Shown one piece after another: positions 13,928-20,290 of a stretch of 20,290 nt of DNA (its first letter is position 1; each line of letters opens with the position of its first letter). The stretch lies in the NCBI GenBank assembly GCA_029260155.1, contig JAJDDU010000295.1:1-20290 (forward strand). Direction: 5' to 3'. The DNA is from Phycisphaerae bacterium (lineage in GTDB: Bacteria; Planctomycetota; Phycisphaerae; UBA1845). The notes beneath the pieces were generated by a model. The model made no database searches. It was not told the DNA's origin and worked only from the letters and a program-made list of their open reading frames with translations. A program made the translations under genes and the position numbers.

Positions 13928-16350
13928 TACGGAGCCGGCGTCAACAGAAACCCGCGGAATTGCCCGTTGATACGCCCATACCCCGTGATCTGTCCCGAAG
14001 TATTGACCGCGAACGCGGCGCTCAGGTATTCCCACTGAGTACCGTCGACCAGCAGGTCATTCAAATTCCGCAGACTGCCCCCCGCATAGACGAAGGCATT
14101 GAACACGGTGCTCGTGTCGGCACTCGCGCTGCCCACGATTTGACCAGCCTCGTTAAGCCCCCACGCCGACGTCTTCGGGTACCCCGGAAGCGAACCCAGG
14201 TCGATCGTCGTATCGCACACGTTTAAGAACGAGCGATACTCGCCCACATCCCATGCGTGCCCGACCAACAGCCCCGAGTTGTTGACAGCCCATGCTCGGC
14301 TCGAAGGCAGCAACGCGGAACTCAAGCTCAGCAGAACGCCTTCGTCATATATGAGCGCCTCCGGATTGCTGTTGCTTGGCAGTAGCGTGCCAACCACCCT
14401 GCCCGAGTAATTGATGTCGTTCGCCTCGCTGTAGGAGAAATCCAACGTCCCCGCGTCCGCCATGACCCCGTTTTCGTAGATGAACGCGTGCGTCGACACG
14501 CCCGTATCCGAGGATCCGACAACCTCGCCTCGCTCATTGATCGCGTTGGCAATACTCGATGTGCCCCCCAACGTGCCGAGATCAAGCATCCCATTTACGC
14601 TGTCCCAAACAAACGCATGCCACGCTCCGCCAACCGTCTTGGATTCGCCGACGACCTGCCCCAGATTGTTGATGTCGGTCGCGGAGGCTTGGCCACCACC
14701 GAGGTCGCCCAAGTCCGACATCGTACCGTTGCGATATAGAAAAGCGCGCTTGTCGAAAGTATCAGAAAAGAAAAAGCCCACAACGTCGCCCGCGTCGTTC
14801 ATCCCCGCGGGATAGCTACTGTTGCTGCTCAACGAGCCGAGATCGGCGATCGTGTAACGCAGGTCGGCGTGCGGGTCGATCGTCACGGTGACCGAAGCGC
14901 TCGCCGTCTGGGGCGGGAACGAGAAATCCGTGACCGTCAGCGTATACGTCGTCGTCTCCGACGGCACGACGCTTGCGTTCTGATCGAGCGATCCCCCCCA
15001 ACCGTCAACTGACCACGAGTACGTGTACGGCGGCGTTCCACCGCGCGCAGAGCCCTGCAACACGACGCAGCCCACCTCGTCTAGCGTTACATCACCTCCG
15101 GCGTCGGCCGATACCAACTCGCAGCCAAACGCATCGACAGCCACACTCGTTGGCGTGCTCGGGCACAAATCGTCGCAGTCCGTGACCCCATCGCCGTCTT
15201 CGTCCAATTGACCGCAACTGCAGCCATTCGCGTCGACGAATTCATCCTGCGGCGTGTCCATACACGCGTCCGAATCATCAAACACACCATCGTCGTCCGA
15301 GTCGATCGGGACGGCGCACCCCTGCGCATCGACGACCACCCCATCGGCCGTACCCGAGCACGCATCGGTGCAGTCGCTCACGCCGTCATCATCGCTGTCT
15401 TTCTGCGAGCACGAACAGCCGGCAGCATCCACGGTCTCTCCCGAGGGAGTGGCCGAGCACGTGTCGACGGCGTCCGCAACACCGTCCCCATCTCCATCGG
15501 CAACTCCACCATCGACATCGTCGCTATCATCGTCGGCCGAATCGTCGTCATCGCTGTCATCGCCGCCCGAATCGTCGTCACTGTCGCTGCTGCTGTCGTC
15601 ACTGTCGCTGCTGTCGTCATCACCGTCCGAATCATCCTCATCGTCTTCGGAATCGCACTCACCCAGCGTGTCGCCGTGGCCAATGTGCGCGTCCGCTGCC
15701 GACGCGCCGACGGTAATTGTGTGGGGATTGTCTGGGTTGCCGGGCGGTATGTGACAGAGCTCAACCTTGTCCTCCTTGGGGTGCAGCTTGCCGAACTCCA
15801 GCGAAAGTCGGCCCACGGCCACCGCACCGTCGAAGTCGCCCGCCGTCTCCCTGCACATCTCGAAGCGAGCGTCACGCACCACTGATCGTGCCACCGCCGA
15901 TAGCGGAAGTGACGCACGGTTCGGCACTACGGTATCACCTATCATGCTGACATCGAATGGCCCGACGAGAACCCCCGTCGCACAGGCGTCCGTGCTCGAA
16001 TAGCCCAGTCTAAATGACACCGACACGTGACGCTCGTCAAACAGACCTGCCGAACGCACAAGACCCCCGCCTTCGTCAACAGTCGGGGAGGCATCGGGAG
16101 TGCTCAACACCAGCATCACCTCGTCCGCGGCGTCGGCCAGCAGATCCTCGGGTAGAAACACGTCTGCCGATTCCGAGACGACGACGTCTTCCTCAACGGG
16201 AATGGCTCGCGCGTTGTCGAACTGCGAAAGCGTAATGCTCAGGTAATCGCTCGATTCCGCCGCTCCGTCGTCCCAAAACACGCCAGTGTCACATCCTGAC
16301 ATCCATGCTGCCAGGGTCCAAATCGAGAGGATGGTTGCTTTCCTGTTCAT
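13927..16350 (-). CDS. Modular lipoprotein: CHIPPGN module, Asp/Ser tract, TSP3-like repeats, PKD-like domain, HAF repeats
   Basis: The 807-residue protein starts with a signal peptide ending in WMSGC (Cys20, probable lipid anchor). Residues 21-190 are an unrecognised domain. Residues 196-232 hold a Cys/His module starting CHIPPGN. Residues 233-285 are an Asp/Ser tract. Residues 286-411 contain four Asp-rich thrombospondin-3/OmpA-linker-like units with DSDDDGVxD, VDAxGC and CSC motifs, likely calcium-binding. Residues 415-492 form one PKD-like domain (GGTPPYTYSW). Residues 497-807 are about seven HAF repeats (LGxLGG, AxxIN..GxVVG, HAF.Y/W), which may form a beta-propeller. The protein stops at GFLLTPAP, where HAF proteins often continue into a PEP-CTERM sorting signal. 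ATG 16350 has AGGGGT about 6 bases upstream; an in-frame ATG at 16470 lacks a signal peptide. The function is unknown; cell-surface attachment is inferred. Confidence 0.85.
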   Translation of the reverse strand: MNRKATILSIWTLAAWMSGCDTGVFWDDGAAESSDYLSITLSQFDNARAIPVEEDVVVSESADVFLPEDLLADAADEVMLVLSTPDASPTVDEGGGLVRSAGLFDERHVSVSFRLGYSSTDACATGVLVGPFDVSMIGDTVVPNRASLPLSAVARSVVRDARFEMCRETAGDFDGAVAVGRLSLEFGKLHPKEDKVELCHIPPGNPDNPHTITVGASAADAHIGHGDTLGECDSEDDEDDSDGDDDSSDSDDSSSDSDDDSGGDDSDDDDSADDDSDDVDGGVADGDGDGVADAVDTCSATPSGETVDAAGCSCSQKDSDDDGVSDCTDACSGTADGVVVDAQGCAVPIDSDDDGVFDDSDACMDTPQDEFVDANGCSCGQLDEDGDGVTDCDDLCPSTPTSVAVDAFGCELVSADAGGDVTLDEVGCVVLQGSARGGTPPYTYSWSVDGWGGSLDQNASVVPSETTTYTLTVTDFSFPPQTASASVTVTIDPHADLRYTIADLGSLSSNSSYPAGMNDAGDVVGFFFSDTFDKRAFLYRNGTMSDLGDLGGGQASATDINNLGQVVGESKTVGGAWHAFVWDSVNGMLDLGTLGGTSSIANAINERGEVVGSSDTGVSTHAFIYENGVMADAGTLDFSYSEANDINYSGRVVGTLLPSNSNPEALIYDEGVLLSLSSALLPSSRAWAVNNSGLLVGHAWDVGEYRSFLNVCDTTIDLGSLPGYPKTSAWGLNEAGQIVGSASADTSTVFNAFVYAGGSLRNLNDLLVDGTQWEYLSAAFAVNTSGQITGYGRINGQFRGFLLTPAP
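13930..14862 (-). repeat. HAF repeats (about seven)
   Basis: Coding repeats of about 40-45 residues. Each has an (A/S)xxIN..G.VVG strand followed by a HAF(V/I/L)(Y/W) or similar strand and a DLGxLGG-like turn. They start at about residue 500 and recur near 547, 590, 633, 675, 717 and 763. The fourth and fifth are the most diverged. Confidence 0.75.
15118..15498 (-). repeat. Thrombospondin-3/OmpA-linker-like Asp repeats (four)
   Basis: Four coding units of about 32 residues with the pattern D.D.DGV.D..D.C..TP....VDA.GC, two ending in CSC. The Asp ladder is the usual calcium-binding feature of this repeat type; calcium binding here is inferred from the family. Confidence 0.8.
15511..15654 (-). 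repeat. Asp/Ser low-complexity tract
   Basis: About 48 residues almost entirely Asp and Ser (with some Glu and Gly), coded by near-repetitive GAC/GAT/TCG/AGC triplets. It resembles SD-rich linkers of surface proteins such as staphylococcal Sdr proteins. The triplet repetition makes in-frame length variation plausible. Confidence 0.85.
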
Positions 16351-16444
16351 GGCAGACCCCTGTCCTGGAAAGTAGTGCTCGGGATTCGTCAAGCGTGGCG
16401 CTTGCCAAGCTCCTCCGCCGGTTTCGGTATACGCCTTCCCCTCT

Positions 16445-16461
16445 ATATCCATACGATATCC
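16445..16461 (-). repeat. Direct repeat GGATAT spaced 11 bp
   Basis: Two GGATAT copies on the minus strand begin 11 bp apart, one helical turn, about 95-111 bases upstream of the lipoprotein start codon. This spacing is that of a tandem-site operator, but a chance repeat is possible. Confidence 0.25.
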
Positions 16462-16567
16462 GCACGCCACGCCAGTTCCGGAAACGTCGCGTCTCCAAGA
16501 CTCCCCGTACGATGTCTCGAAACCTCCGTAGCAACCCAGTACACGGACGCGCGCTATGTTTTCACGA

Positions 16568-16596
16568 TTTACAGATCAGACGTGTAGTTATTACAA
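16568..16596 (-). promoter_or_regulatory. Weak candidate promoter for the HAF lipoprotein gene
   Basis: Minus strand: TTGTAA (16596-16591), 17-base spacer, TGTAAA (16573-16568); each hexamer matches 4 of 6 consensus bases. It sits in the most AT-rich patch of the region and would give a leader of about 210 bases. Confidence 0.28.
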
Positions 16597-16623
16597 CGGG
16601 GGGCGTTGCGCGCCGGCCGCATA

Positions 16624-16641
16624 ACCGCGACCCGACGCGGT
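16624..16641 (-). terminator. Stem-loop downstream of ubiD-like gene
   Basis: ACCGCG, a 6-base loop and CGCGGT form a perfect GC-rich 6-bp stem, about 113 bases after the ubiD-like stop codon. There is no T-run, so termination is only a possibility. Confidence 0.25.
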
Positions 16642-16754
16642 GATTACGCCATACAGGGAAGCCCACCGAGACAACGGACACATTTCGCAGCGACACTCTA
16701 TCGCTCGGCCGCTCGCATCCCTACCGCGGCAACACCTGTCAAGCGTGCCCAATG

Positions 16755-18257
16755 TTACGAGCCGAAGCCGTATTCTCCCCACCGACGTGTGACTCGCTCC
16801 TGCACTGCCTCCGACATGCGGATGAGCGGCGGGTACTCGCGGAAGATGCCTTCTCCCGCCATCGTGCGCGTGGCGTCGATGCCGATCTTCGAGCCGGCGC
16901 CCTCGTACGGGGCGGCGTGGTCGAGTATGTCGACCGCGCCTTCGACGATCATCGTGTCCCGACGCCAATCGACGTTGGCACACATGTGAAACAGAACATC
17001 TTGCTCATCGTGCACGTTCACTTCCTCGTCCAACACGACGATCATCTTGCAGAAGGACATCTGCCCGGCGCCCCAGATGGCGTTGATTACCCGTCGCGCT
17101 TGATGGGCGTAGTACTTCTTGATCTTAACGAACGCGCAGTTGTGAAACGCCCCGAACATCGGCAGCGAATAGTCGATCACATCGGGGATCAGCATCTGAA
17201 GCAGCGGCAGGAAGATCCGCTCCGTGACCTTGCCCAGATAGTAGTCCTCCTGCGGCGGCAGACCGACGATCGTCGCCGGGAAGATCGGATCCCGCCGTTG
17301 CGTGATGGCCGTCACGCGGAACACCGGGTACTGGCCTTCGAGCGAGTAATACCCGGTGTGATCGCCGAACGGCCCTTCCGTAATCATCTCGTGCGGCTCG
17401 ACGTAGCCCTCAATGACAATCTCGGCGTTGGCCGGCACCTGCATGTCGATCGTCTTGCACTGCACCAGATCGATGCCGCCGCCGTTGAGGAATCCGGCGA
17501 ACAACAGCTCGCTCACGTCAGGTGGCAGCGGGCACGTCGCCGCGTACGGCAACACTGACTCGCCGCCGAACACAATGGCCAGCGGCATCTTCTCGCCATG
17601 GGCTTTGTACCCGCGATGGTGTCTCGGACCATCGTGATGCACATGCCAGTGCATCGCAGTCATCTTCGGCTCGAAGATCTGCACGCGATACATCCCGACG
17701 TTGCGATCACCGCTGTCGCGATCCTTCGTGTAGATTCCCGCAAACGTAATGTACCGCCCACCGTCGTCAGGCCAACACTGTATGGTCGGGAGCGTCAGCA
17801 GATCGGCATCGTCGGTGTGGACAACTTCCTGGCACATTCCGCGCTTCACGATCTTCGGCCCGAAGCTTGCCAGCTTCATAAGATCGGGAAGCTTCTTCAT
17901 CTTGGCCATCAGCGTGGTCGGCATTTCCGGCTTGACCAGTTGCCCCACGCGGCTCGCCAGATCGGCAAACGAACTACACCCCAGCGCAATACCCATCCGC
18001 TCATAAGAGCCGTACAAGTTAATGCCCAGCGGAATGTCGCTGCCCGAGACATTCTCGAACAACAGACCATGCCCCCCCTTCCCGCCGTGGACACGATCGA
18101 AATCCGGCGGCGGCGCATCCCCCGCCGCAGGCGCCTTGCTCACGCGATCGGCAATCTCGGTGACCTCCAGGACGGGGTCGACCTCAACGCCGACACGTTT
18201 CAACTGCCCACAACGGTCAAGTTCCTCAACAAACGAACGCAGATCAGGAAACGGCAC
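16755..18257 (-). CDS. UbiD-family prenylated-FMN decarboxylase
   Basis: The 500 residues match the UbiD family (E. coli UbiD, 497), cytoplasmic decarboxylases of aromatic or unsaturated acids that use prenylated FMN made by UbiX. Visible signatures are GGRYITFAG (167-174), NVGMYRVQ (186-193, Asn186 and Arg191 in the positions of the metal-binding Asn and catalytic Arg), EGPFGDHTGYY (294-304), VKIKKYYAHQARRV (377-390) and GSKIGIDAT (455-462). The substrate is not readable from sequence; decarboxylation of a quinone precursor (ubiquinone or menaquinone route) is the usual role. The start is GTG at 18257, with AAAGGAG 10 bases upstream. It is the last gene of a minus-strand cluster, 15 bases after the SLOG-MazG gene. 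No ubiX is visible in the window. Confidence 0.9.
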   Translation of the reverse strand: MPFPDLRSFVEELDRCGQLKRVGVEVDPVLEVTEIADRVSKAPAAGDAPPPDFDRVHGGKGGHGLLFENVSGSDIPLGINLYGSYERMGIALGCSSFADLASRVGQLVKPEMPTTLMAKMKKLPDLMKLASFGPKIVKRGMCQEVVHTDDADLLTLPTIQCWPDDGGRYITFAGIYTKDRDSGDRNVGMYRVQIFEPKMTAMHWHVHHDGPRHHRGYKAHGEKMPLAIVFGGESVLPYAATCPLPPDVSELLFAGFLNGGGIDLVQCKTIDMQVPANAEIVIEGYVEPHEMITEGPFGDHTGYYSLEGQYPVFRVTAITQRRDPIFPATIVGLPPQEDYYLGKVTERIFLPLLQMLIPDVIDYSLPMFGAFHNCAFVKIKKYYAHQARRVINAIWGAGQMSFCKMIVVLDEEVNVHDEQDVLFHMCANVDWRRDTMIVEGAVDILDHAAPYEGAGSKIGIDATRTMAGEGIFREYPPLIRMSEAVQERVTRRWGEYGFGS

Positions 18258-18267
18258 GGTATGACAA

Positions 18268-18274
18268 CTCCTTT
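18268..18274 (-). promoter_or_regulatory. Shine-Dalgarno AAAGGAG overlapping the upstream stop codon
   Basis: The TAA stop of the SLOG-MazG gene (18275-18273) runs directly into AAAGGAG, so the ribosome binding site of the ubiD-like GTG start shares bases with the preceding stop. This supports the GTG start and suggests translational coupling. Confidence 0.6.
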
Positions 18275-19235
18275 ATCCGAAACGACCCTTGAACTCGTCG
18301 GCAGGGTACTTCACGGCGTTCTTCTTCATCTTGTCCGCGAGCGCCGAGGCAAGATCGATATCCATCGTACTCGCGAAAGAAACCACATACGCGAGTATGT
18401 CCGCAATCTCCTCGCGCACCTGCGCCATCTTCCCCTCATCATCGCGCACACCCGCAAGCTGATCCGTCCGAAGCCACTGAAAATGTTCCATCAGTTCCGC
18501 CGCCTCGATAGCAATCGAAGCCGAAAGATTCTTCGGATCGTGAAAAGGCTGCCAATCGCGTTCGTCCACGAAACGCTCGACCAACTCCTTAAGCAACCCC
18601 ACCGTCGCGCTCGCGTCGTCGAGTCCCGAGGCAGTCGCCGGCGTGTACCGCGCACGCGTCCCGCAAACGGCATGCTCAGCCAGAACCGCGACAATCTGCT
18701 CCGGCGTATCGACCACATGCAGATGCTTCACGCTCGACTGACGATGCTCTTTCATCACCGCAATCAAATCACCCCAGCATTTGCCCGCCACAACCACAGG
18801 CCTCGGCGGCAAGAACCCCTTACTGACGAATTCCCAAACGATGCCCAACTCCGACAACGTCCCCGTCCCGCCATCGAGAACCACATATCCGCCGCTCAGA
18901 CGCATCATTGTTTCGATGCGCGAGAGGATGTCCGTCGCAGGCACGATCTCGTCCAAAAACGCGTTCGGTTCCAGCGGACCACACGCGTCGCGAATGAACT
19001 TCGGACAGGTCACGCCAATCGTCGCGCCGCCGGCTTCTCTCGCACCTTGGCTCGCAGCCCGCATCGTGCCCGCGTACCCGCCGTTGACTACCTCGAACCC
19101 GCCCTCCGCCAGCCCGCGTCCCAGGTCATGGGCGAATCGATAAGCAGCGTCACCCTCTCCAACGGAATAGCCGCCGAAGATCGCAATCGTCCGCGTGTTC
19201 ACTCGGGAGTCGGTTCCGCCGGTCGTCTTGGGCAT
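18273..19235 (-). CDS. SLOG/LOG-family nucleotide hydrolase fused to RS21-C6-type MazG pyrophosphohydrolase
   Basis: The 320 residues contain two enzymes. Residues 14-190 are a Rossmann-like SLOG (LOG/lysine decarboxylase-like) domain: IAIFGGYS (17-24), NGGYAGTMRAAS (51-62), RIETMM (106-111) and GGTGTLSE (122-129), close to the PGGxGTxxE active-site motif of phosphoribohydrolases that split nucleoside 5'-monophosphates. Residues 213-318 are a MazG-type all-alpha pyrophosphohydrolase, nearest the RS21-C6/dCTPase group (ERDWQPFHDPKNL, 225-237), with metal ligands E244xxE247 and E276xxD279. ATG 19235 has GGAG about 11 bases upstream. It lies 33 bases after a membrane-protein gene and 15 before the ubiD-like gene, all on one strand. 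The pairing suggests NTP to NMP to base, but the substrate is inferred. Confidence 0.88.
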   Translation of the reverse strand: MPKTTGGTDSRVNTRTIAIFGGYSVGEGDAAYRFAHDLGRGLAEGGFEVVNGGYAGTMRAASQGAREAGGATIGVTCPKFIRDACGPLEPNAFLDEIVPATDILSRIETMMRLSGGYVVLDGGTGTLSELGIVWEFVSKGFLPPRPVVVAGKCWGDLIAVMKEHRQSSVKHLHVVDTPEQIVAVLAEHAVCGTRARYTPATASGLDDASATVGLLKELVERFVDERDWQPFHDPKNLSASIAIEAAELMEHFQWLRTDQLAGVRDDEGKMAQVREEIADILAYVVSFASTMDIDLASALADKMKKNAVKYPADEFKGRFG

Positions 19236-19268
19236 CGCTGTAGAATCTCCGAAATCGTGTCGCAGCTA

Positions 19269-20290
19269 TTATTCAACGTGCGGCCGGATCAGCAAGCCGA
19301 AATACACGATGCTCCACCCGATCATCACCAGGGAAATCCAACGTCGCCGCCCTTCGAAACACCGCGGCAAGAGCAGGGCGAACACGATCGGCAGATAATC
19401 AAGCGAGTACCGGTTGTATCCGCGCTGCGCCCAACCCGTGCTGTGATAGACCATCAGACCTGAGTACATCAGCCCCGCCGCCCCCAACAGGGCCAACCGA
19501 CCCTGATCACGCACGATGCGTCGAATGTCCGCGAACAGCCACACAAGCAGCGGTGTCGTCCACCAGATTCCCGTACCCATGTAGTTTCCGCGCAGGTGTT
19601 GCTGGCCGATCCCATTCACGATCGTTGTACGAACCTCCGGCAACCCAACATTCGTGTAGTAGAGATTCCGCCACAAGTACTTCGCCGAGAAGATGCCATG
19701 CAACCGAGCGTCGACAGCCATCGCGTCCGTGCGCGCCGGATTCTCATCGTCGGCCAGGTAGATCAGCATGTACCCGGATTCGAACGGATCGCCGAACTTC
19801 AGCGCGTTCAGAACCAGCGGCACGCCCCCCGCCACCACGCCAATCCCAAACACCGCCGCAATCCGCTTCCACCGTGCAGCCGGCACCGAGTGAGTCCACC
19901 CCACAAACGCCAGCGGAATAAACAGTGCAACGCTCAGCTGCCGCGACCAGACCGCCACGATCAAACCCAAACCGAGCAACCACAACCGCTTGCGCCCGAC
20001 ATACTCAATCAGAAAGATCAATCCGCCAATCATCGCGAGCGTCTGATTCACGTAGTACGGCGCAGGCGTGCGGATCGTCCGCTCCAACACCGGCCAAGCA
20101 GACGTCCCGCACACCAGCGCAAGCGTCATCACCGTCGCCCAACCCGACGATGTAGTTAATCTACCGAATAGAACGTAAGCAAGCCAAGGAACCTGCGCAG
20201 CGAGAAGCATGACCACCGAATTCGGCACACCGTCAAAGAACGGCACGACCGATGCCGAAATGAACGAGAACATCGGCGGGAAGTGGCTGT
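19269..20290 (-). CDS. Polytopic membrane protein, GT39/GT-C glycosyltransferase-like, N-terminus cut off
   Basis: The frame is open to the right edge, so the N-terminus is missing; about 340 residues are visible. The residues just inside the edge (SHFPP) resemble the HxPPG-type motif of membrane glycosyltransferases of the GT39/GT-C superfamily, so the first in-window ATG at 20273 is internal. Nine or so hydrophobic segments are visible, for example around LAMIGGLIFLIEYVG, LGLGLIVAVWSRQLSVALFI and VMIGWSIVYFGLLI. These enzymes transfer sugars or other groups from lipid-linked donors at the membrane, but the catalytic Asp/Glu motif of the first loop lies outside the window, so activity cannot be confirmed. 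The gene ends with TAA at 19271-19269, 33 bases before the SLOG-MazG start, likely one operon. Other polytopic proteins cannot be excluded. Confidence 0.7.
   Translation of the reverse strand, partial: SHFPPMFSFISASVVPFFDGVPNSVVMLLAAQVPWLAYVLFGRLTTSSGWATVMTLALVCGTSAWPVLERTIRTPAPYYVNQTLAMIGGLIFLIEYVGRKRLWLLGLGLIVAVWSRQLSVALFIPLAFVGWTHSVPAARWKRIAAVFGIGVVAGGVPLVLNALKFGDPFESGYMLIYLADDENPARTDAMAVDARLHGIFSAKYLWRNLYYTNVGLPEVRTTIVNGIGQQHLRGNYMGTGIWWTTPLLVWLFADIRRIVRDQGRLALLGAAGLMYSGLMVYHSTGWAQRGYNRYSLDYLPIVFALLLPRCFEGRRRWISLVMIGWSIVYFGLLIRPHVE

Larger units (their letters stand above)
16351..16754. other. Intergenic region, probably the leader/promoter of the HAF lipoprotein
   Basis: These 404 bases lie between the start of the minus-strand lipoprotein gene and the end of the minus-strand ubiD-like gene. 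I see a stem-loop at 16624-16641, a weak promoter-like pair at 16568-16596, and a direct repeat GGATAT-N5-GGATAT (minus strand, 16445-16461). No open frame with family signal, tRNA or mobile element was recognised. Confidence 0.5.

Noticed and set aside
15498..15690. CRISPR-like or microsatellite array from the repeated TCGTCATCG pattern
   Set aside because: There are no regular repeat-spacer units; the pattern is the reverse of Asp/Ser codons in a clear gene.
17598..19463. Long plus-strand open frame (about 620 codons) opposite the ubiD-like and SLOG-MazG genes
   Set aside because: It is rich in Arg/His/Pro with no family motif, and the opposite strand has clear conserved enzymes. It is a product of GC-rich codon bias.

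Overview
The window (about 20 kb, GC-rich, roughly 60% by eye) looks like chromosomal DNA of a free-living, Gram-negative-type bacterium. It is probably a member of the Planctomycetota, or less likely a deltaproteobacterial or myxobacterial lineage. This rests on very large repeat-built secreted lipoproteins (PKD-like, thrombospondin-3-like and HAF repeats, Cys-rich modules) mixed with housekeeping genes, an FHA protein and a SelA/SelB pair. No rRNA, tRNA, transposase, integrase, CRISPR array or phage head gene was found.

Layout. (a) 1-761, minus: the start of a protein with tandem FHA domains that runs off the left edge. (b) 1079-4419, plus: selB and selA in the order B then A, overlapping by ATGA, behind a sigma70-like promoter that would give a nearly leaderless selB mRNA. 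(c) 4424-5176, minus: a SAM-dependent methyltransferase convergent with selA; its upstream region has a good minus-strand promoter and a perfect TGTGA-N6-TCACA palindrome (Crp/Fnr-type operator). (d) 5429-6190, plus: a small Cys-rich lipoprotein. (e) 6349-9165, plus: alanyl-tRNA synthetase. (f) 9271-13908, plus: a 1545-residue lipoprotein built of 13 PKD/Ig-like repeats in two subfamilies, with a C-terminal module that resembles phage structural proteins. (g) 13927-16350, minus: an 807-residue lipoprotein with a Cys/His 'CHIPPGN' module, an Asp/Ser tract, TSP3-like repeats, one PKD-like domain and about seven HAF repeats. (h) 16755-20290, minus: a tight cluster read as membrane protein (partial), then a SLOG/LOG-MazG fusion, then a UbiD-family decarboxylase.

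How the genes work together. SelB and SelA form the selenocysteine incorporation branch; tRNA-Sec and SelD must be elsewhere. The SLOG-MazG fusion combines two steps that would take a nucleoside triphosphate to a monophosphate and then to free base plus ribose phosphate, a plausible nucleotide-sanitising bifunctional enzyme and the most interesting enzyme here. The two large lipoproteins are convergent, share a PKD-like fold and are separated by 18 bp containing a perfect inverted repeat; they are good candidates for a cell-surface adhesion or matrix system. No defence system is evident.
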